Shown: in pieces, positions 8,988 to 17,400 of the stretch
Position numbering within the stretch: position 1 is the stretch's first letter
Layout: each line of letters opens with the position of its first letter
From: Mesorhizobium sp. YC-39
Lineage (GTDB): Bacteria > Pseudomonadota > Alphaproteobacteria > Rhizobiales > Rhizobiaceae
Direction of reading: 5' to 3'
Length of the DNA: 64,000 nt
NCBI RefSeq assembly: GCF_025753795.1
Contig: NZ_JAOWPS010000005.1
Location: 372,001 to 436,000, forward strand
The notes under the pieces: model-generated
Databases searched by the model: none
What the model was told of the DNA's origin: nothing
What the model saw: the letters and a program-made list of their open reading frames with translations, nothing else
Translations under genes and position numbers: made by a program

Positions 8988-9547
8988 GAAGACGTCCGCT
9001 GCTTCGACAGGATGTCGTCGATGCGCTTGACCTGCTCGGCCAGCTTGGCGATCTCGTCGCGCATGCCGATGATCTGGCTGTGGCGCAGTTCGTCGAGCTT
9101 TTCATGCAGCGCCATGATCTCGATCTCGGCCTTGAGGTTGACCTCATAGTCGTGGGCGGCGTCGATCCGGTCGCGCTCGGTCTGGCGATTCTGCGCCATC
9201 ATGATCACCGGCGCCTGCAGGGCCGCCACCATGGAAAGCACCAGGTTGAGGAAGATGAAAGGGTAGGGATCAAAGGCATCGCGCGTCAAAAGCCAGACAT
9301 TGCCTGCCGTCCACAGGATCAGGAAGGCAATGAATCCAAGGATGAAGGACCACGAGCCGCCGATCCGGGCGATGGTGTCGGCCAAGCGGTCGCCAAACGT
9401 CTGGTGAAAGGCGACGGCCTTGTTGGTGTCGCGAGAAATGGTGGTGCGTTCGAGCGTCGATTGCAGCACCCGGTTCTCGATCGCGCTGAGACCATCCGGC
9501 TTTCGCTTCAGCCAGCGGTTCGCCAGGTCCTCGATCGTCTTGTTCAT
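8984..9547 (-). CDS. DUF1003 membrane protein
   Basis: A 187-residue protein with the DUF1003 layout. A soluble N-terminus is followed by two transmembrane helices (about residues 65-110: SWSFILGFIAFLILWTAGNVW and FIFLNLVLSMVAALQAPVIMM), then the conserved QNRQTERDRIDAAHDYEVN and a C-terminal coiled coil. The biochemical role of DUF1003 proteins is not established. It heads a two-gene operon with the DedA protein, sharing an ATGA overlap, which suggests a shared membrane function. It is divergent from the Tag-like gene. Confidence 0.88.
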   Translation of the reverse strand: MNKTIEDLANRWLKRKPDGLSAIENRVLQSTLERTTISRDTNKAVAFHQTFGDRLADTIARIGGSWSFILGFIAFLILWTAGNVWLLTRDAFDPYPFIFLNLVLSMVAALQAPVIMMAQNRQTERDRIDAAHDYEVNLKAEIEIMALHEKLDELRHSQIIGMRDEIAKLAEQVKRIDDILSKQRTSS

Positions 9548-9629
9548 CGTCGCCTCCGTCGTCAGCGATAGGTAGAAGCTGTCGGCTCGTACGGGAAGTG
9601 ATAGATTGACGCGATGGGGTGAGGAAACA

Positions 9630-10343
9630 ATGATGGATTTTCAGAAAATTCGCGCCCGCGCGGCAAAACGCAAAGGTGGTGAAGCGACATTGGCGTCGCT
9701 GCTGGGTCCAATGCCGGACAACGCCGCCGTGGCTGACATTACCGACGACCGCATTCTATCGACCATGGCCGAGCGGATTTTCGCCGCCGGTTTCGTCTGG
9801 CGCGTCATCGAGCAGAAATGGCCCGGCTTCGAAGAGGCCTTTCTCCGCTTCGAGCCGAAGCGGCTGTTGTTCCAGCCCGATGATTTCTGGCACGATCTGA
9901 CGGCCGATCAACGCATCGTGCGCAATCCGCAGAAGATCAAATCCGTCCGCGACAACGCCGTCTTTGTCGAGCGGGTGTCGAAGGAACATGGCGGTTTCGG
10001 CAGGTTCCTCGCGGAGTGGCCGGCCGACGACCAGGTCGGGCTGATGGCCTATCTCGGCAAGCATGGCAGCCGGCTCGGCGGCAATACCGGCCAGTATTTT
10101 CTGCGCTGGCTGGAATGGGACGCCTTCATCATCTCGGCCGACATGGCGGCCGCACTTCGCGACGCCGGCCTAGACATCGCCGAAAGCCCGACGTCGAAGA
10201 GGGATCTCGACAAGATCCAGGCTCAGATCAACGCCTGGGCGGCGCATACCCGGCTGCCGCGCCGGCATATTTCGCGCATCCTGGCGATGTCGATCGGTGA
10301 AAACCATTCGCCGGAGTCGCTGCGGGCATATATGGGCGAATAG
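9630..10343 (+). CDS. DNA-3-methyladenine glycosylase I-like protein (divergent Tag family)
   Basis: A 237-residue protein that resembles Tag base-excision glycosylases in the helix block AERIFAAGFVWRVIEQKWPGFEEAF and in the IVRNPQKIKSVRDNA region, which corresponds to the IIRHRGKI segment of E. coli Tag. It lacks the N-terminal Cys-Gly-Trp and the C-terminal His/Cys zinc-site residues of classical Tag, so substrate and activity are uncertain. The start ATGATG at 9630 follows gtgagga; a TTG 24 bases upstream is less likely. It lies 65 bases before nadE and may share its transcript. Confidence 0.75.
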   Translation: MMDFQKIRARAAKRKGGEATLASLLGPMPDNAAVADITDDRILSTMAERIFAAGFVWRVIEQKWPGFEEAFLRFEPKRLLFQPDDFWHDLTADQRIVRNPQKIKSVRDNAVFVERVSKEHGGFGRFLAEWPADDQVGLMAYLGKHGSRLGGNTGQYFLRWLEWDAFIISADMAAALRDAGLDIAESPTSKRDLDKIQAQINAWAAHTRLPRRHISRILAMSIGENHSPESLRAYMGE

Positions 10344-10407
10344 GACCGAACATTGGTCCAAGCGAACGCCATTGCCCGGCGAATTTTGCCGCGCTAAGTC
10401 AGCAGGC

Positions 10408-12090
10408 ATGACCAAGACCACCGCTCCCGATATCCTGCGCATCGCCGTCGCCCAGCTCAACCCGACGGTCGGCGATATATCAGGCAATCTCGCCAAGGCG
10501 CGCGAGGCGAGGGCGGACGCCGCCCGACAGGGCGCCGACCTCGTGCTGTTCACAGAGCTCTTCCTCGCCGGTTATCCGCCGGAGGATCTGGTGCTGAAGC
10601 CGGCCTTCCTGAAGGCCTGCGAAAGGGCGGCGCAGGATTTCGCCAACGACACCGCCGATGGCGGTCCGGGCGTCATCATCGGCACGCCACTGAAGCGCAA
10701 GAGCGGCACGCACAACTCGATCATTTTTGCCGATGGTGGCAAGATCCTGGCCGAGCGCTACAAGCTCGATCTGCCGAACTATGGCGAGTTCGACGAGAAG
10801 CGCGTCTTCCAGGCCGGACCTGAACTCCAGGGGCCGGTCAACTTCCGCGGCGTGCGGCTCGGAATTCCGATCTGCGAAGACATCTGGGGCGATGTCGCCG
10901 TCTGCGAAACACTGGCCGAGAGCGGAGCAGAGATCCTGCTGGTGCCGAACGGCTCGCCCTACTACCGCGCCAAGATCGACGTGCGCCACCAGGTCGTCAT
11001 CCGCCAGGTCATCGAGTGCGGCCTGCCGATGATCTACGCCAACCAGCTTGGCGGCCAGGACGAGCTGATCTTCGACGGCGCCTCGTTTGCCATAGGTTTC
11101 GACAAAACGCTGGCCTTCCAGATGAGCCAGTTCGAGGCGGCGGTCGACGTCACCACCTGGAAAAGGACGCCGAATGGCTGGGTATGCTCGGAAGGGCCGA
11201 TGTCGAAGATTCCCGAAAGGGAAGAGGCCGACTATCGCGCCTGCATGCTGGGCCTGCGCGACTATGTCAACAAGAACGGTTTCAAGAACGTCGTGCTCGG
11301 CCTTTCCGGCGGTATCGATTCGGCGATCTGCGCTGCCCTTGCCGTCGATGCCCTAGGCGAGGAACGGTTGCGCGCCGTGATGATGCCTTATCGCTACACT
11401 TCGAAGGATTCGCTGAAGGATGCCGAGGACTGTGCCCGCGCGCTGGGCTGCCGCTACGACATCGTGCCGATCTTCGAGCCGGTCGAAGGATTTCTGCACA
11501 CGCTGACGCAGCTTTTCGAGGGCACCAAGGAAGGCATCACCGAGGAAAATTTGCAGAGCCGCGCGCGCGGCACCATCCTCATGGCGATCTCCAACAAGTT
11601 CGGCTCGATGGTCGTCACGACGGGCAACAAGAGCGAGATGTCGGTCGGCTACGCCACGCTTTATGGTGACATGAACGGCGGCTTCAACCCGATCAAGGAC
11701 CTCTACAAGATGCAGGTCTATGCGCTGTCGCGCTGGCGCAATTCGCATGTGCCGCCGGGCGCGCTTGGCCCCTCCGGCGAGGTGATCCCGAAGAACATCA
11801 TCGACAAGGCGCCGTCGGCGGAGCTGCGCGAGAACCAGACCGATCAGGATTCGCTGCCGCCTTATCCGGTGCTGGACGACATATTGGAGTGCCTGGTCGA
11901 GAACGAGATGGGTGTCGACGACATCGTTGCGCGCGGCCACGACAGGGCGACGGTGACGCGGGTCGAGCACCTGCTCTATATCGCCGAATACAAGCGCCGA
12001 CAGGCGGCTCCCGGCGTGAAGATCACCAGGAAGAATTTCGGCCGCGACCGCCGCTATCCCATCACCAACCGGTTCAGGGATCGGAGCTAG
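10408..12090 (+). CDS. nadE: Glutamine-dependent NAD+ synthase
   Basis: A two-domain NadE of 560 residues that makes NAD+ from nicotinate adenine dinucleotide. The N-terminal glutaminase (nitrilase fold) has the catalytic Glu in FTELFLAGYPPEDL, the Lys in RYKLDLPNYGEFDEKRVF and the Cys in IPICEDIWG. The C-terminal synthetase has the PP-loop LGLSGGIDSA near residue 298 and the TTGNKSEMSVGYATLYGDM block. It is full length. The start MTKTTAPDILRIAVAQLNP gives the normal N-terminus of the nitrilase domain. The GNAT gene follows eight bases later. Confidence 0.97.
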   Translation: MTKTTAPDILRIAVAQLNPTVGDISGNLAKAREARADAARQGADLVLFTELFLAGYPPEDLVLKPAFLKACERAAQDFANDTADGGPGVIIGTPLKRKSGTHNSIIFADGGKILAERYKLDLPNYGEFDEKRVFQAGPELQGPVNFRGVRLGIPICEDIWGDVAVCETLAESGAEILLVPNGSPYYRAKIDVRHQVVIRQVIECGLPMIYANQLGGQDELIFDGASFAIGFDKTLAFQMSQFEAAVDVTTWKRTPNGWVCSEGPMSKIPEREEADYRACMLGLRDYVNKNGFKNVVLGLSGGIDSAICAALAVDALGEERLRAVMMPYRYTSKDSLKDAEDCARALGCRYDIVPIFEPVEGFLHTLTQLFEGTKEGITEENLQSRARGTILMAISNKFGSMVVTTGNKSEMSVGYATLYGDMNGGFNPIKDLYKMQVYALSRWRNSHVPPGALGPSGEVIPKNIIDKAPSAELRENQTDQDSLPPYPVLDDILECLVENEMGVDDIVARGHDRATVTRVEHLLYIAEYKRRQAAPGVKITRKNFGRDRRYPITNRFRDRS

Positions 12091-12098
12091 GCTGGGCC

Positions 12099-12512
12099 GT
12101 GCCTGATTGCGAGATCAGCTTCGACCTGTCGCGGATCGACTTCCGGGCGACTTCCGACCTGCTGCTGGCAAGCTACTGGGGCACCGGGCGCAGCGACGAA
12201 ACGCACCGCCGCGCCTTTGCCAATTCGCTCTGCGCCGGCGCTTACATTGGCGGCAAGCAGGTCGGCTTTGGCCGGGCGATCACCGACCGCACAGTGTTTG
12301 CCTATCTTGCCGACATCATCGTCTGGCCCGGGCACCGCGGGCGAGGGATCGGCACGCGGCTTGTCCAGGCGCTTATCGATCATCCGGATTGCAAGACGGT
12401 CACGCATTGGAGCCTGTCGACCAACGACGCCCACGCGGTCTATGAAAAGCTCGGCTTCAAGCCGTCTACCGACGGCCGCTACATGCGGCTCGACCGCATC
12501 CCGGCAAGCTGA
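12099..12512 (+). CDS. GNAT-family N-acetyltransferase
   Basis: A 137-residue acetyl-CoA-dependent acetyltransferase. The acetyl-CoA pyrophosphate-binding motif A is clear (DIIVWPGHRGRGIGTRLVQALI, with the RGxGxG-type loop), and motif B ends YEKLGFKP. Small GNATs of this shape acetylate amines of metabolites, antibiotics or proteins; no substrate can be inferred here. There is no ATG; a GTG at 12099, eight bases after the nadE stop, gives the right N-terminal length. Operon position behind nadE is probable. Confidence 0.82.
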   Translation: MPDCEISFDLSRIDFRATSDLLLASYWGTGRSDETHRRAFANSLCAGAYIGGKQVGFGRAITDRTVFAYLADIIVWPGHRGRGIGTRLVQALIDHPDCKTVTHWSLSTNDAHAVYEKLGFKPSTDGRYMRLDRIPAS

Positions 12513-12587
12513 CAAGGCGGCACAACCCGCGATTGTTGCAAAATCGTCTCACTGCTTGGACCAGATGCGCTTTCGCTCGGCCGCTAT

Positions 12588-12616
12588 CTTGGCGAAGCGT
12601 TGAGGCATCTTTATAA
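12588..12616 (+). promoter_or_regulatory. Predicted sigma-70 promoter for the ABC-exporter leader
   Basis: CTTGGC (12588-12593), a 17-base spacer and TTATAA (12611-12616) fit the rhizobial housekeeping consensus CTTGAC-N17-CTATAT well. The expected start is near 12622, about 30 bases before the short leader frame. Pattern only; no transcript data. Confidence 0.5.
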
Positions 12617-12651
12617 AAGTCTTCCCGCGATCCCCCTTTGGGAGGAACCGA

Positions 12652-12693
12652 ATGCCAGGATTTGACATCGTTATGCGAGGCCGCGAGGCCTAG
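12652..12693 (+). CDS. Putative 13-residue leader peptide
   Basis: The frame ATG...TAG encodes MPGFDIVMRGREA. It is preceded by GGGAGG six bases before the ATG, one of the best Shine-Dalgarno matches in the window, which would be hard to explain if the frame were not translated. The stop codon lies two bases before the base of the first long hairpin, so a ribosome at the end of this frame would cover or open that stem. No homologue is known to me; the peptide's role as a sensor is inference from placement. Confidence 0.55.
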   Translation: MPGFDIVMRGREA

Positions 12694-12809
12694 GTCCTGT
12701 GCAGCAGGCCGCGAAGATTTGTCTTCGCGACGAGAGCTGCACCGAGAACAGGCATTTGCCGCTGCCGGTCGCCGCCCGTTTGAGGGCGAGCCGCCGAGAT
12801 ACCAAACCT

Positions 12810-12849
12810 CCGCACTTCCGGGCGCTGATTGGCGCCAACGCGGTTTTTT
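12810..12849 (+). terminator. Possible intrinsic terminator/attenuator inside the leader
   Basis: Outer stem CCGC/GCGG (12810-12813/12840-12843) and inner stem GGCGC/GCGCC (12821-12825/12832-12836), followed at once by TTTTTT (12844-12849). It lies upstream of the exporter start, where a terminator makes sense only as a conditional one. The internal loop is asymmetric, so strength is uncertain. Confidence 0.45.
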
Positions 12850-12897
12850 CAATTTCTACCTTATCGGGACCGGGCTCGTTTGCGCCCGGATGACATT

Positions 12898-14703
12898 ATG
12901 GCTCGTTTTAAAATCGATTTGCGCGCGAGCGCCTTTCGCAGCGTTCTTGGCTTTACGCTCGGCCATTGGCGGCGTCAGCCTTGGCGGCTTTCGCTCATCA
13001 TGGGCACTTTCCTGCTGTCGACCTCGGCCGACGTGCTGACGCCGCTCTATTCCGGCCGATTGGTCGATGCGGTCGCCAGCAGTGCGACGGCCGATGTGGT
13101 CGCGTGGAACGCAGCGATGGCGGCGTTTTCCATGTTGGTGGCGCTGGCGCTCGCGGGCGTCGTTCTGCGCAACCTGGCCTTCATGGGCATCACCGACCTG
13201 ACGCTGAAAATGATGGCCGACATTGCCGCCGACGCCTTCCACCGCGTCCAGCGTTTTTCCACCGACTGGCACGCCAACAGCTTTGCCGGCTCGACCGTGC
13301 GCAAGATAACGCGCGGCATGTGGGCGCTTGACCTGCTCAACGACACGATCCTGATCGCGCTGCTGCCGTCGCTCGTCATGCTCATCGGCTCGACGCTGCT
13401 GCTCGGCTGGTTCTGGCCGATGATGGGCGTGGTGGTCGCCGCCGGCTCGGTGCTGTTCATCGCGGTGACGGCAATGCTGTCGCTTGGCTATGTCGCGCCG
13501 GCGGCAAGGCTTGCCAACGCCTGGGATACGCGCCTTGGCGGCTCGCTGGCCGATGCGGTGAGCTGCAATGCCGTGGTCAAGGGTTTCGGTGCCGAGACGC
13601 GCGAGGAAACGCGTCTTGCCAAAGTGGTCGCCAAATGGCGTGCCCGCACGCGGCGCACCTGGGTGCGCGGCACCGTCAACGGCACCGCGCAAGGGACGAT
13701 GCTGTTGCTGCTCAGGACCGCGGTGATCGGGTTTTCGCTGCTGCTGTGGTCGTGGGGGCAGGCGAGCGCCGGCGACGTCGCCTTCGTGCTGACCTCGTTC
13801 TTCGTGCTGCAAGGCTATCTCCGGGATATCGGCACGCATATCCGCAATTTGCAGCGTTCGATCAACGATATGGAGGAACTGGTCGACTTCCAGTCCGAAC
13901 CGCTCGGCATCGAAGACCGGCCCGGCGCCAGGCCGATCCGCATCACCGATGGCCGTATCGCCTTCGACGAGGTCACCTTCCACTATGGCAACCATCGGCT
14001 GCCGCTCTACCGCGACTTTTCGGTGGATATCGCGCCGGGTGAACGCGTTGGGCTGGTCGGCCATTCCGGCTCGGGCAAGACGACCTTCGTCAAGCTGATC
14101 CAGCGCCTCTACGACGTTAACTCAGGGCGGATCCTGATCGACGGCCAGAATATTGCCGAGGTGGCGCAGGCGTCGCTGCGCGGGCAGATCGCCATCGTCC
14201 AGCAGGAGCCCATCCTGTTCCATCGGTCCCTGGCCGAAAACATCGCCTATGCCCGGCCTGATGCCACCCAGGCGGAGATCGAGCGTGCCGCGCGGCTGGC
14301 CAGTGCGCACGACTTCATCGCCGACCTGCCGAAGGGCTATGGCACGCTGGTCGGCGAACGCGGCGTGAAACTGTCGGGCGGCGAGCGCCAGCGCGTGGCG
14401 ATTGCACGTGCTTTCCTCGCCGATGCGCGGATCCTCATTCTGGATGAGGCAACGTCCAGCCTCGATTCGGAATCGGAGGTGCTGATCCAGCAGGCGATGG
14501 AACGGCTGATGGTCGGGCGCACGACCCTGGTCATCGCCCACCGGCTATCGACGGTGAGGGCGCTCGACAGGCTGCTGGTGTTCGATCGCGGCCGCATCGC
14601 CGAAGAAGGCTCGCATGGCGAACTGATCCGGCTGAAGGATGGCATCTACCGCCGGCTTTTCGAGCGCCAGGCGCTCGAACTGACCAAGGGCATGGTGATC
14701 TGA
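12898..14703 (+). CDS. ABC exporter, fused permease and ATPase half-transporter
   Basis: A 601-residue type I exporter half (MsbA/LmrA-like) that should act as a dimer. About six membrane helices fill residues 30-320; the nucleotide-binding domain follows, with Walker A GHSGSGKTT near residue 387, signature LSGGERQR near 492, Walker B ILILDEATS near 513 and the H-loop IAHRLS. The export substrate (lipid, peptide or drug) cannot be told from sequence. The ATG at 12898 has a GGATGA site next to a stable hairpin. No accessory periplasmic partner is adjacent. The structured leader upstream suggests expression is conditional. Confidence 0.9.
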   Translation: MARFKIDLRASAFRSVLGFTLGHWRRQPWRLSLIMGTFLLSTSADVLTPLYSGRLVDAVASSATADVVAWNAAMAAFSMLVALALAGVVLRNLAFMGITDLTLKMMADIAADAFHRVQRFSTDWHANSFAGSTVRKITRGMWALDLLNDTILIALLPSLVMLIGSTLLLGWFWPMMGVVVAAGSVLFIAVTAMLSLGYVAPAARLANAWDTRLGGSLADAVSCNAVVKGFGAETREETRLAKVVAKWRARTRRTWVRGTVNGTAQGTMLLLLRTAVIGFSLLLWSWGQASAGDVAFVLTSFFVLQGYLRDIGTHIRNLQRSINDMEELVDFQSEPLGIEDRPGARPIRITDGRIAFDEVTFHYGNHRLPLYRDFSVDIAPGERVGLVGHSGSGKTTFVKLIQRLYDVNSGRILIDGQNIAEVAQASLRGQIAIVQQEPILFHRSLAENIAYARPDATQAEIERAARLASAHDFIADLPKGYGTLVGERGVKLSGGERQRVAIARAFLADARILILDEATSSLDSESEVLIQQAMERLMVGRTTLVIAHRLSTVRALDRLLVFDRGRIAEEGSHGELIRLKDGIYRRLFERQALELTKGMVI

Positions 14704-14830
14704 TCGGTTACGGGCCGTAGATGAACGCGCGGCGCTGTAGTCTTTCCATTTCCGTCATCATATTCTATGTCTGCGGCGGAGCGCGGGGGCGTGTCTTGTC
14801 AACACCGAAAGCATCCGGTACGCCCCGCCC

Positions 14831-16204
14831 ATGACAGTTACCGTTCGTTTTGCCCCATCGCCGACCGGCCGCATCCATATCGGCAATGCGCGCACCGCCC
14901 TGTTCAACTGGCTGTTTGCCATGAACAACAAGGGCCGCTTCATCCAGCGCTTCGACGACACCGACGTCGCGCGCTCGACGCAGGAATTTTCCGACGCCAT
15001 CCTCTATGATCTGCATTGGCTGGGCATTTTTCCGGATGCCACGGAGTACCAGTCGCGGCGCTTCGAGATCTATGACGCTGCGGTGGAGAGGTTGAAGGCG
15101 GCGCGCCTTCTCTACGCTTGCTATGAAACGCCGGAAGAGCTCGATCTCAGGCGCAAGGTGCGCCGCACGCGCGGCCTGCCGCCGGTCTATGGCCGTGAGG
15201 CGCTGACTTTGACGCGTGATCAGGTCGCCGAATACCAGTCGGATGGCCGTCGGCCGCACTGGCGCTTCCTCCTGCCCAATTTCACCAGCGATCCCTTGCA
15301 GCCGGAGCGCACCGAAATCCACTGGAACGACCTGGTGCGGGGCGAGGAAACCGTCGATCTGGCCTCGCTCTCGGATCCGGTCCTGCGGCGCGAGGACGGC
15401 ACCTATCTCTACACGCTGCCATCCGTGGTGGACGATATCGAGATGGGCGTCAGCCATGTCATCCGCGGCGACGATCACGTCACCAATACCGGCGTGCAGA
15501 TAGCATTGTTCCAAGCGCTGGGCGCCGAACCACCGGTATTCGGTCACCACAATCTCTTGACCACAACCTCGGGCGAGGGGCTGTCGAAGCGGACCGGCGC
15601 ACTGTCGATCGAAAGCCTGCGTGAGACCGGCATAGAAGCGATGGCCGTCGCCTCGCTGGCCGTATTGGTCGGCACATCGGAAAATGTCGTGGCGGTGCCC
15701 GACATGGGCGGGCTTGCCGAGCGCTTCGATCCGGCCGCAACGTCGAAATCCGCGGCCAAATTCGATCCGGACGAGCTTTTCGTGCTCAACCGTACGCTGC
15801 TCCATCATATGCCGTTTTCCGAAGCACGCGACCGGCTGATCGTGCTTGGCATTTCCGGCGAGCACGCCGAGCCGTTCTGGCTCGCCGTGCGCGGCAATAT
15901 CGACAGGCTGGCCGATGCGGCAATCTGGTGGCGGACACTTCGCGAAGGCCCGCAGGAGCCGCCGGAGTTTTCCGACGACGACCGCGATTTTCTTCGCCAG
16001 GCGTTCGATCTTCTGCCGGAAGACCCATGGAACGGGTCGGTCTGGAAGAATTGGACGGGCAAGATCAGGGAAGCGACCGGTCGCAAGGGCAAGGCGCTGT
16101 TCATGCCGCTCAGGCTGGCGCTTACTGGACAGCCTTCGGGGCCGGAGCTTGCAGATCTATTGCCGCTTTTGGGTCGGGAAGGAACGTTGGCCCGACGACC
16201 CTGA
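14831..16204 (+). CDS. gltX: Glutamate--tRNA ligase
   Basis: Charges tRNA with glutamate. The 457-residue length fits the shorter of the two GltX types found in rhizobia. The class I signature is HIGN at residues 16-19 ([19 protein letters not shown]) and the KMSKS-type loop is EGLSKRTG near residues 249-256; [11 protein letters not shown] precedes it as in the family. The ATG at 14831 gives the canonical N-terminus [13 protein letters not shown]. The last 83 bases overlap, tail to tail, the opposite-strand DUF2865 gene. Confidence 0.95.
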   Translation: MTVTVRFAPSPTGRIHIGNARTALFNWLFAMNNKGRFIQRFDDTDVARSTQEFSDAILYDLHWLGIFPDATEYQSRRFEIYDAAVERLKAARLLYACYETPEELDLRRKVRRTRGLPPVYGREALTLTRDQVAEYQSDGRRPHWRFLLPNFTSDPLQPERTEIHWNDLVRGEETVDLASLSDPVLRREDGTYLYTLPSVVDDIEMGVSHVIRGDDHVTNTGVQIALFQALGAEPPVFGHHNLLTTTSGEGLSKRTGALSIESLRETGIEAMAVASLAVLVGTSENVVAVPDMGGLAERFDPAATSKSAAKFDPDELFVLNRTLLHHMPFSEARDRLIVLGISGEHAEPFWLAVRGNIDRLADAAIWWRTLREGPQEPPEFSDDDRDFLRQAFDLLPEDPWNGSVWKNWTGKIREATGRKGKALFMPLRLALTGQPSGPELADLLPLLGREGTLARRP

Positions 16205-17294
16205 CCTTGCGCTGTTCCGGCGGCGGCAAGGTCGACGCCACGGGCTTGACGGCCAGGCGCTTGATATCAGCCACGTCGAGACCGCCTTCGGCGTTGGCCA
16301 GGGTCTCGGGATCGGCGCCCGGATCCGGCTTGGCGACCGGCACCGGAATGAATGGCTCGGTTTGCGTATTGGCCAGCGATTGTTCCGGACTTGGCGGATT
16401 GCCGGCAATGACCTCGAAATTCTGTGCCGCGTTGCAGCCGCAGGCCGGTGGGCGTGAAGACTGCTTGTAGAGATAGGCGGTCGGCAGTTCGCGGTATGGC
16501 CTGCCGGTTGCCGACGACGTCATGTCAGCCGAATCGCCACCCTGACCACGCGTGTAGAACACTTGCATCTCGGTGCCGGGGCAGCTTGAATCGCAGTTCT
16601 TCTGGTCGCGCTCGAAATCGCCCATCGAGGCGGCATTCGACATCGGGAAGAAATAGCCGTCGCAGGTGCGCACGCAAACCGTGCGGAATTCGCCGCCAAG
16701 GCGTGGCAGGTCCATGCGGTCGGGCTGGTTGATCATGGCGCGGATGCCGCGTTGTTCGCCGGGGTCGCTCTCCAGCGCTTCGGGTTGGCTTTTGTCGCCA
16801 TCCAAGAACTGATCGAGCAAAGTTCCATTGCCGTCTTCACGGTTCGCTTCCCGCAACGGTGCGCGCTTCGGAGCGACAGCGTCGTCGCGGCAGCCATTGG
16901 CATCGAGCGAGGCCAGTATGCGGGCACGGTCGCGCCGCGAGCCACCACCGGCGAGCTGCGCCCGCTTGGTCTCTAAGGCTTCGAGATTGGCGTTCATGCG
17001 GTTGAGCGTGGCGTCGAGTGCGGCGCAGGCGTTTTCATTGCGGCCGAACAGTGAAAAGCCACAGCCGGACTGGTTGCGGGCCTTTGCAATCTGCTGGCGT
17101 TGCCTGACGATCGCGTCGTCATATTTCCTGAGCAGAGCCGGCTTGCCGCCGCCGCGCGAAGCGGAGGCCAGATCGGCTTCCAACTGCCGGCAAATACGCG
17201 AGGCGGCCTGCGGCTGGGTGATGGCAAAGCCTGACAACGCCAAGGCGGCGAGCAGCGTCGCCGCACGCGTCAACCTCCACCCTGCGCCCACCAT
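16122..17294 (-). CDS. DUF2865 secreted, cysteine-rich protein
   Basis: A 390-residue exported protein with a signal peptide (about residues 1-31, [15 protein letters not shown]) followed by a coiled-coil-like N-terminal half with Cys pairs. A conserved central block then reads [44 protein letters not shown] and [10 protein letters not shown], which I recognise as the DUF2865 signature of alphaproteobacteria. The C-terminus is Pro-rich and low in complexity. The many Cys suggest disulfides in the periplasm. Function is unknown. The coding sequence runs 83 bases into the 3' end of gltX on the other strand. Confidence 0.85.
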   Translation of the reverse strand: MVGAGWRLTRAATLLAALALSGFAITQPQAASRICRQLEADLASASRGGGKPALLRKYDDAIVRQRQQIAKARNQSGCGFSLFGRNENACAALDATLNRMNANLEALETKRAQLAGGGSRRDRARILASLDANGCRDDAVAPKRAPLREANREDGNGTLLDQFLDGDKSQPEALESDPGEQRGIRAMINQPDRMDLPRLGGEFRTVCVRTCDGYFFPMSNAASMGDFERDQKNCDSSCPGTEMQVFYTRGQGGDSADMTSSATGRPYRELPTAYLYKQSSRPPACGCNAAQNFEVIAGNPPSPEQSLANTQTEPFIPVPVAKPDPGADPETLANAEGGLDVADIKRLAVKPVASTLPPPEQRKVRVVGPTFLPDPKAAIDLQAPAPKAVQ

Positions 17295-17400
17295 CTGACC
17301 GGAACTCCGTTGCCGTCCGTTGTGAAAGCTACCGCGTTTGCGGTTAACTGTTTGTTTAGCTTGCCGCCGAAGGCAATCTCAGTTAACGCGAAAAATTGGC

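Larger units (their letters stand above)
12622..12897 (+). promoter_or_regulatory. Structured 5' leader (putative attenuator) of the ABC exporter gene
   Basis: This 275-base stretch between the GNAT gene and the exporter is not ordinary spacer. It holds a 13-codon open frame (12652-12693) and a long arm of three nested stems: CCTGT/ACAGG 12696-12700/12748-12752, GCAGC/GCTGC 12701-12705/12736-12740, and CGCGAAGA/TCTTCGCG 12710-12717/12722-12729. A small hairpin follows (CGCCC/GGGCG, 12773-12777/12784-12788), then a two-part terminator-like hairpin ending in six T (12810-12849). Last is a hairpin CCGGGC/GCCCGG (12870-12875/12884-12889) that abuts the exporter's ribosome-binding site. CGCCCG at 12773-12778 can pair either locally or with CGGGCG at 12819-12824 in the terminator, an either/or arrangement. 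The class of RNA is unassigned. Confidence 0.6.
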
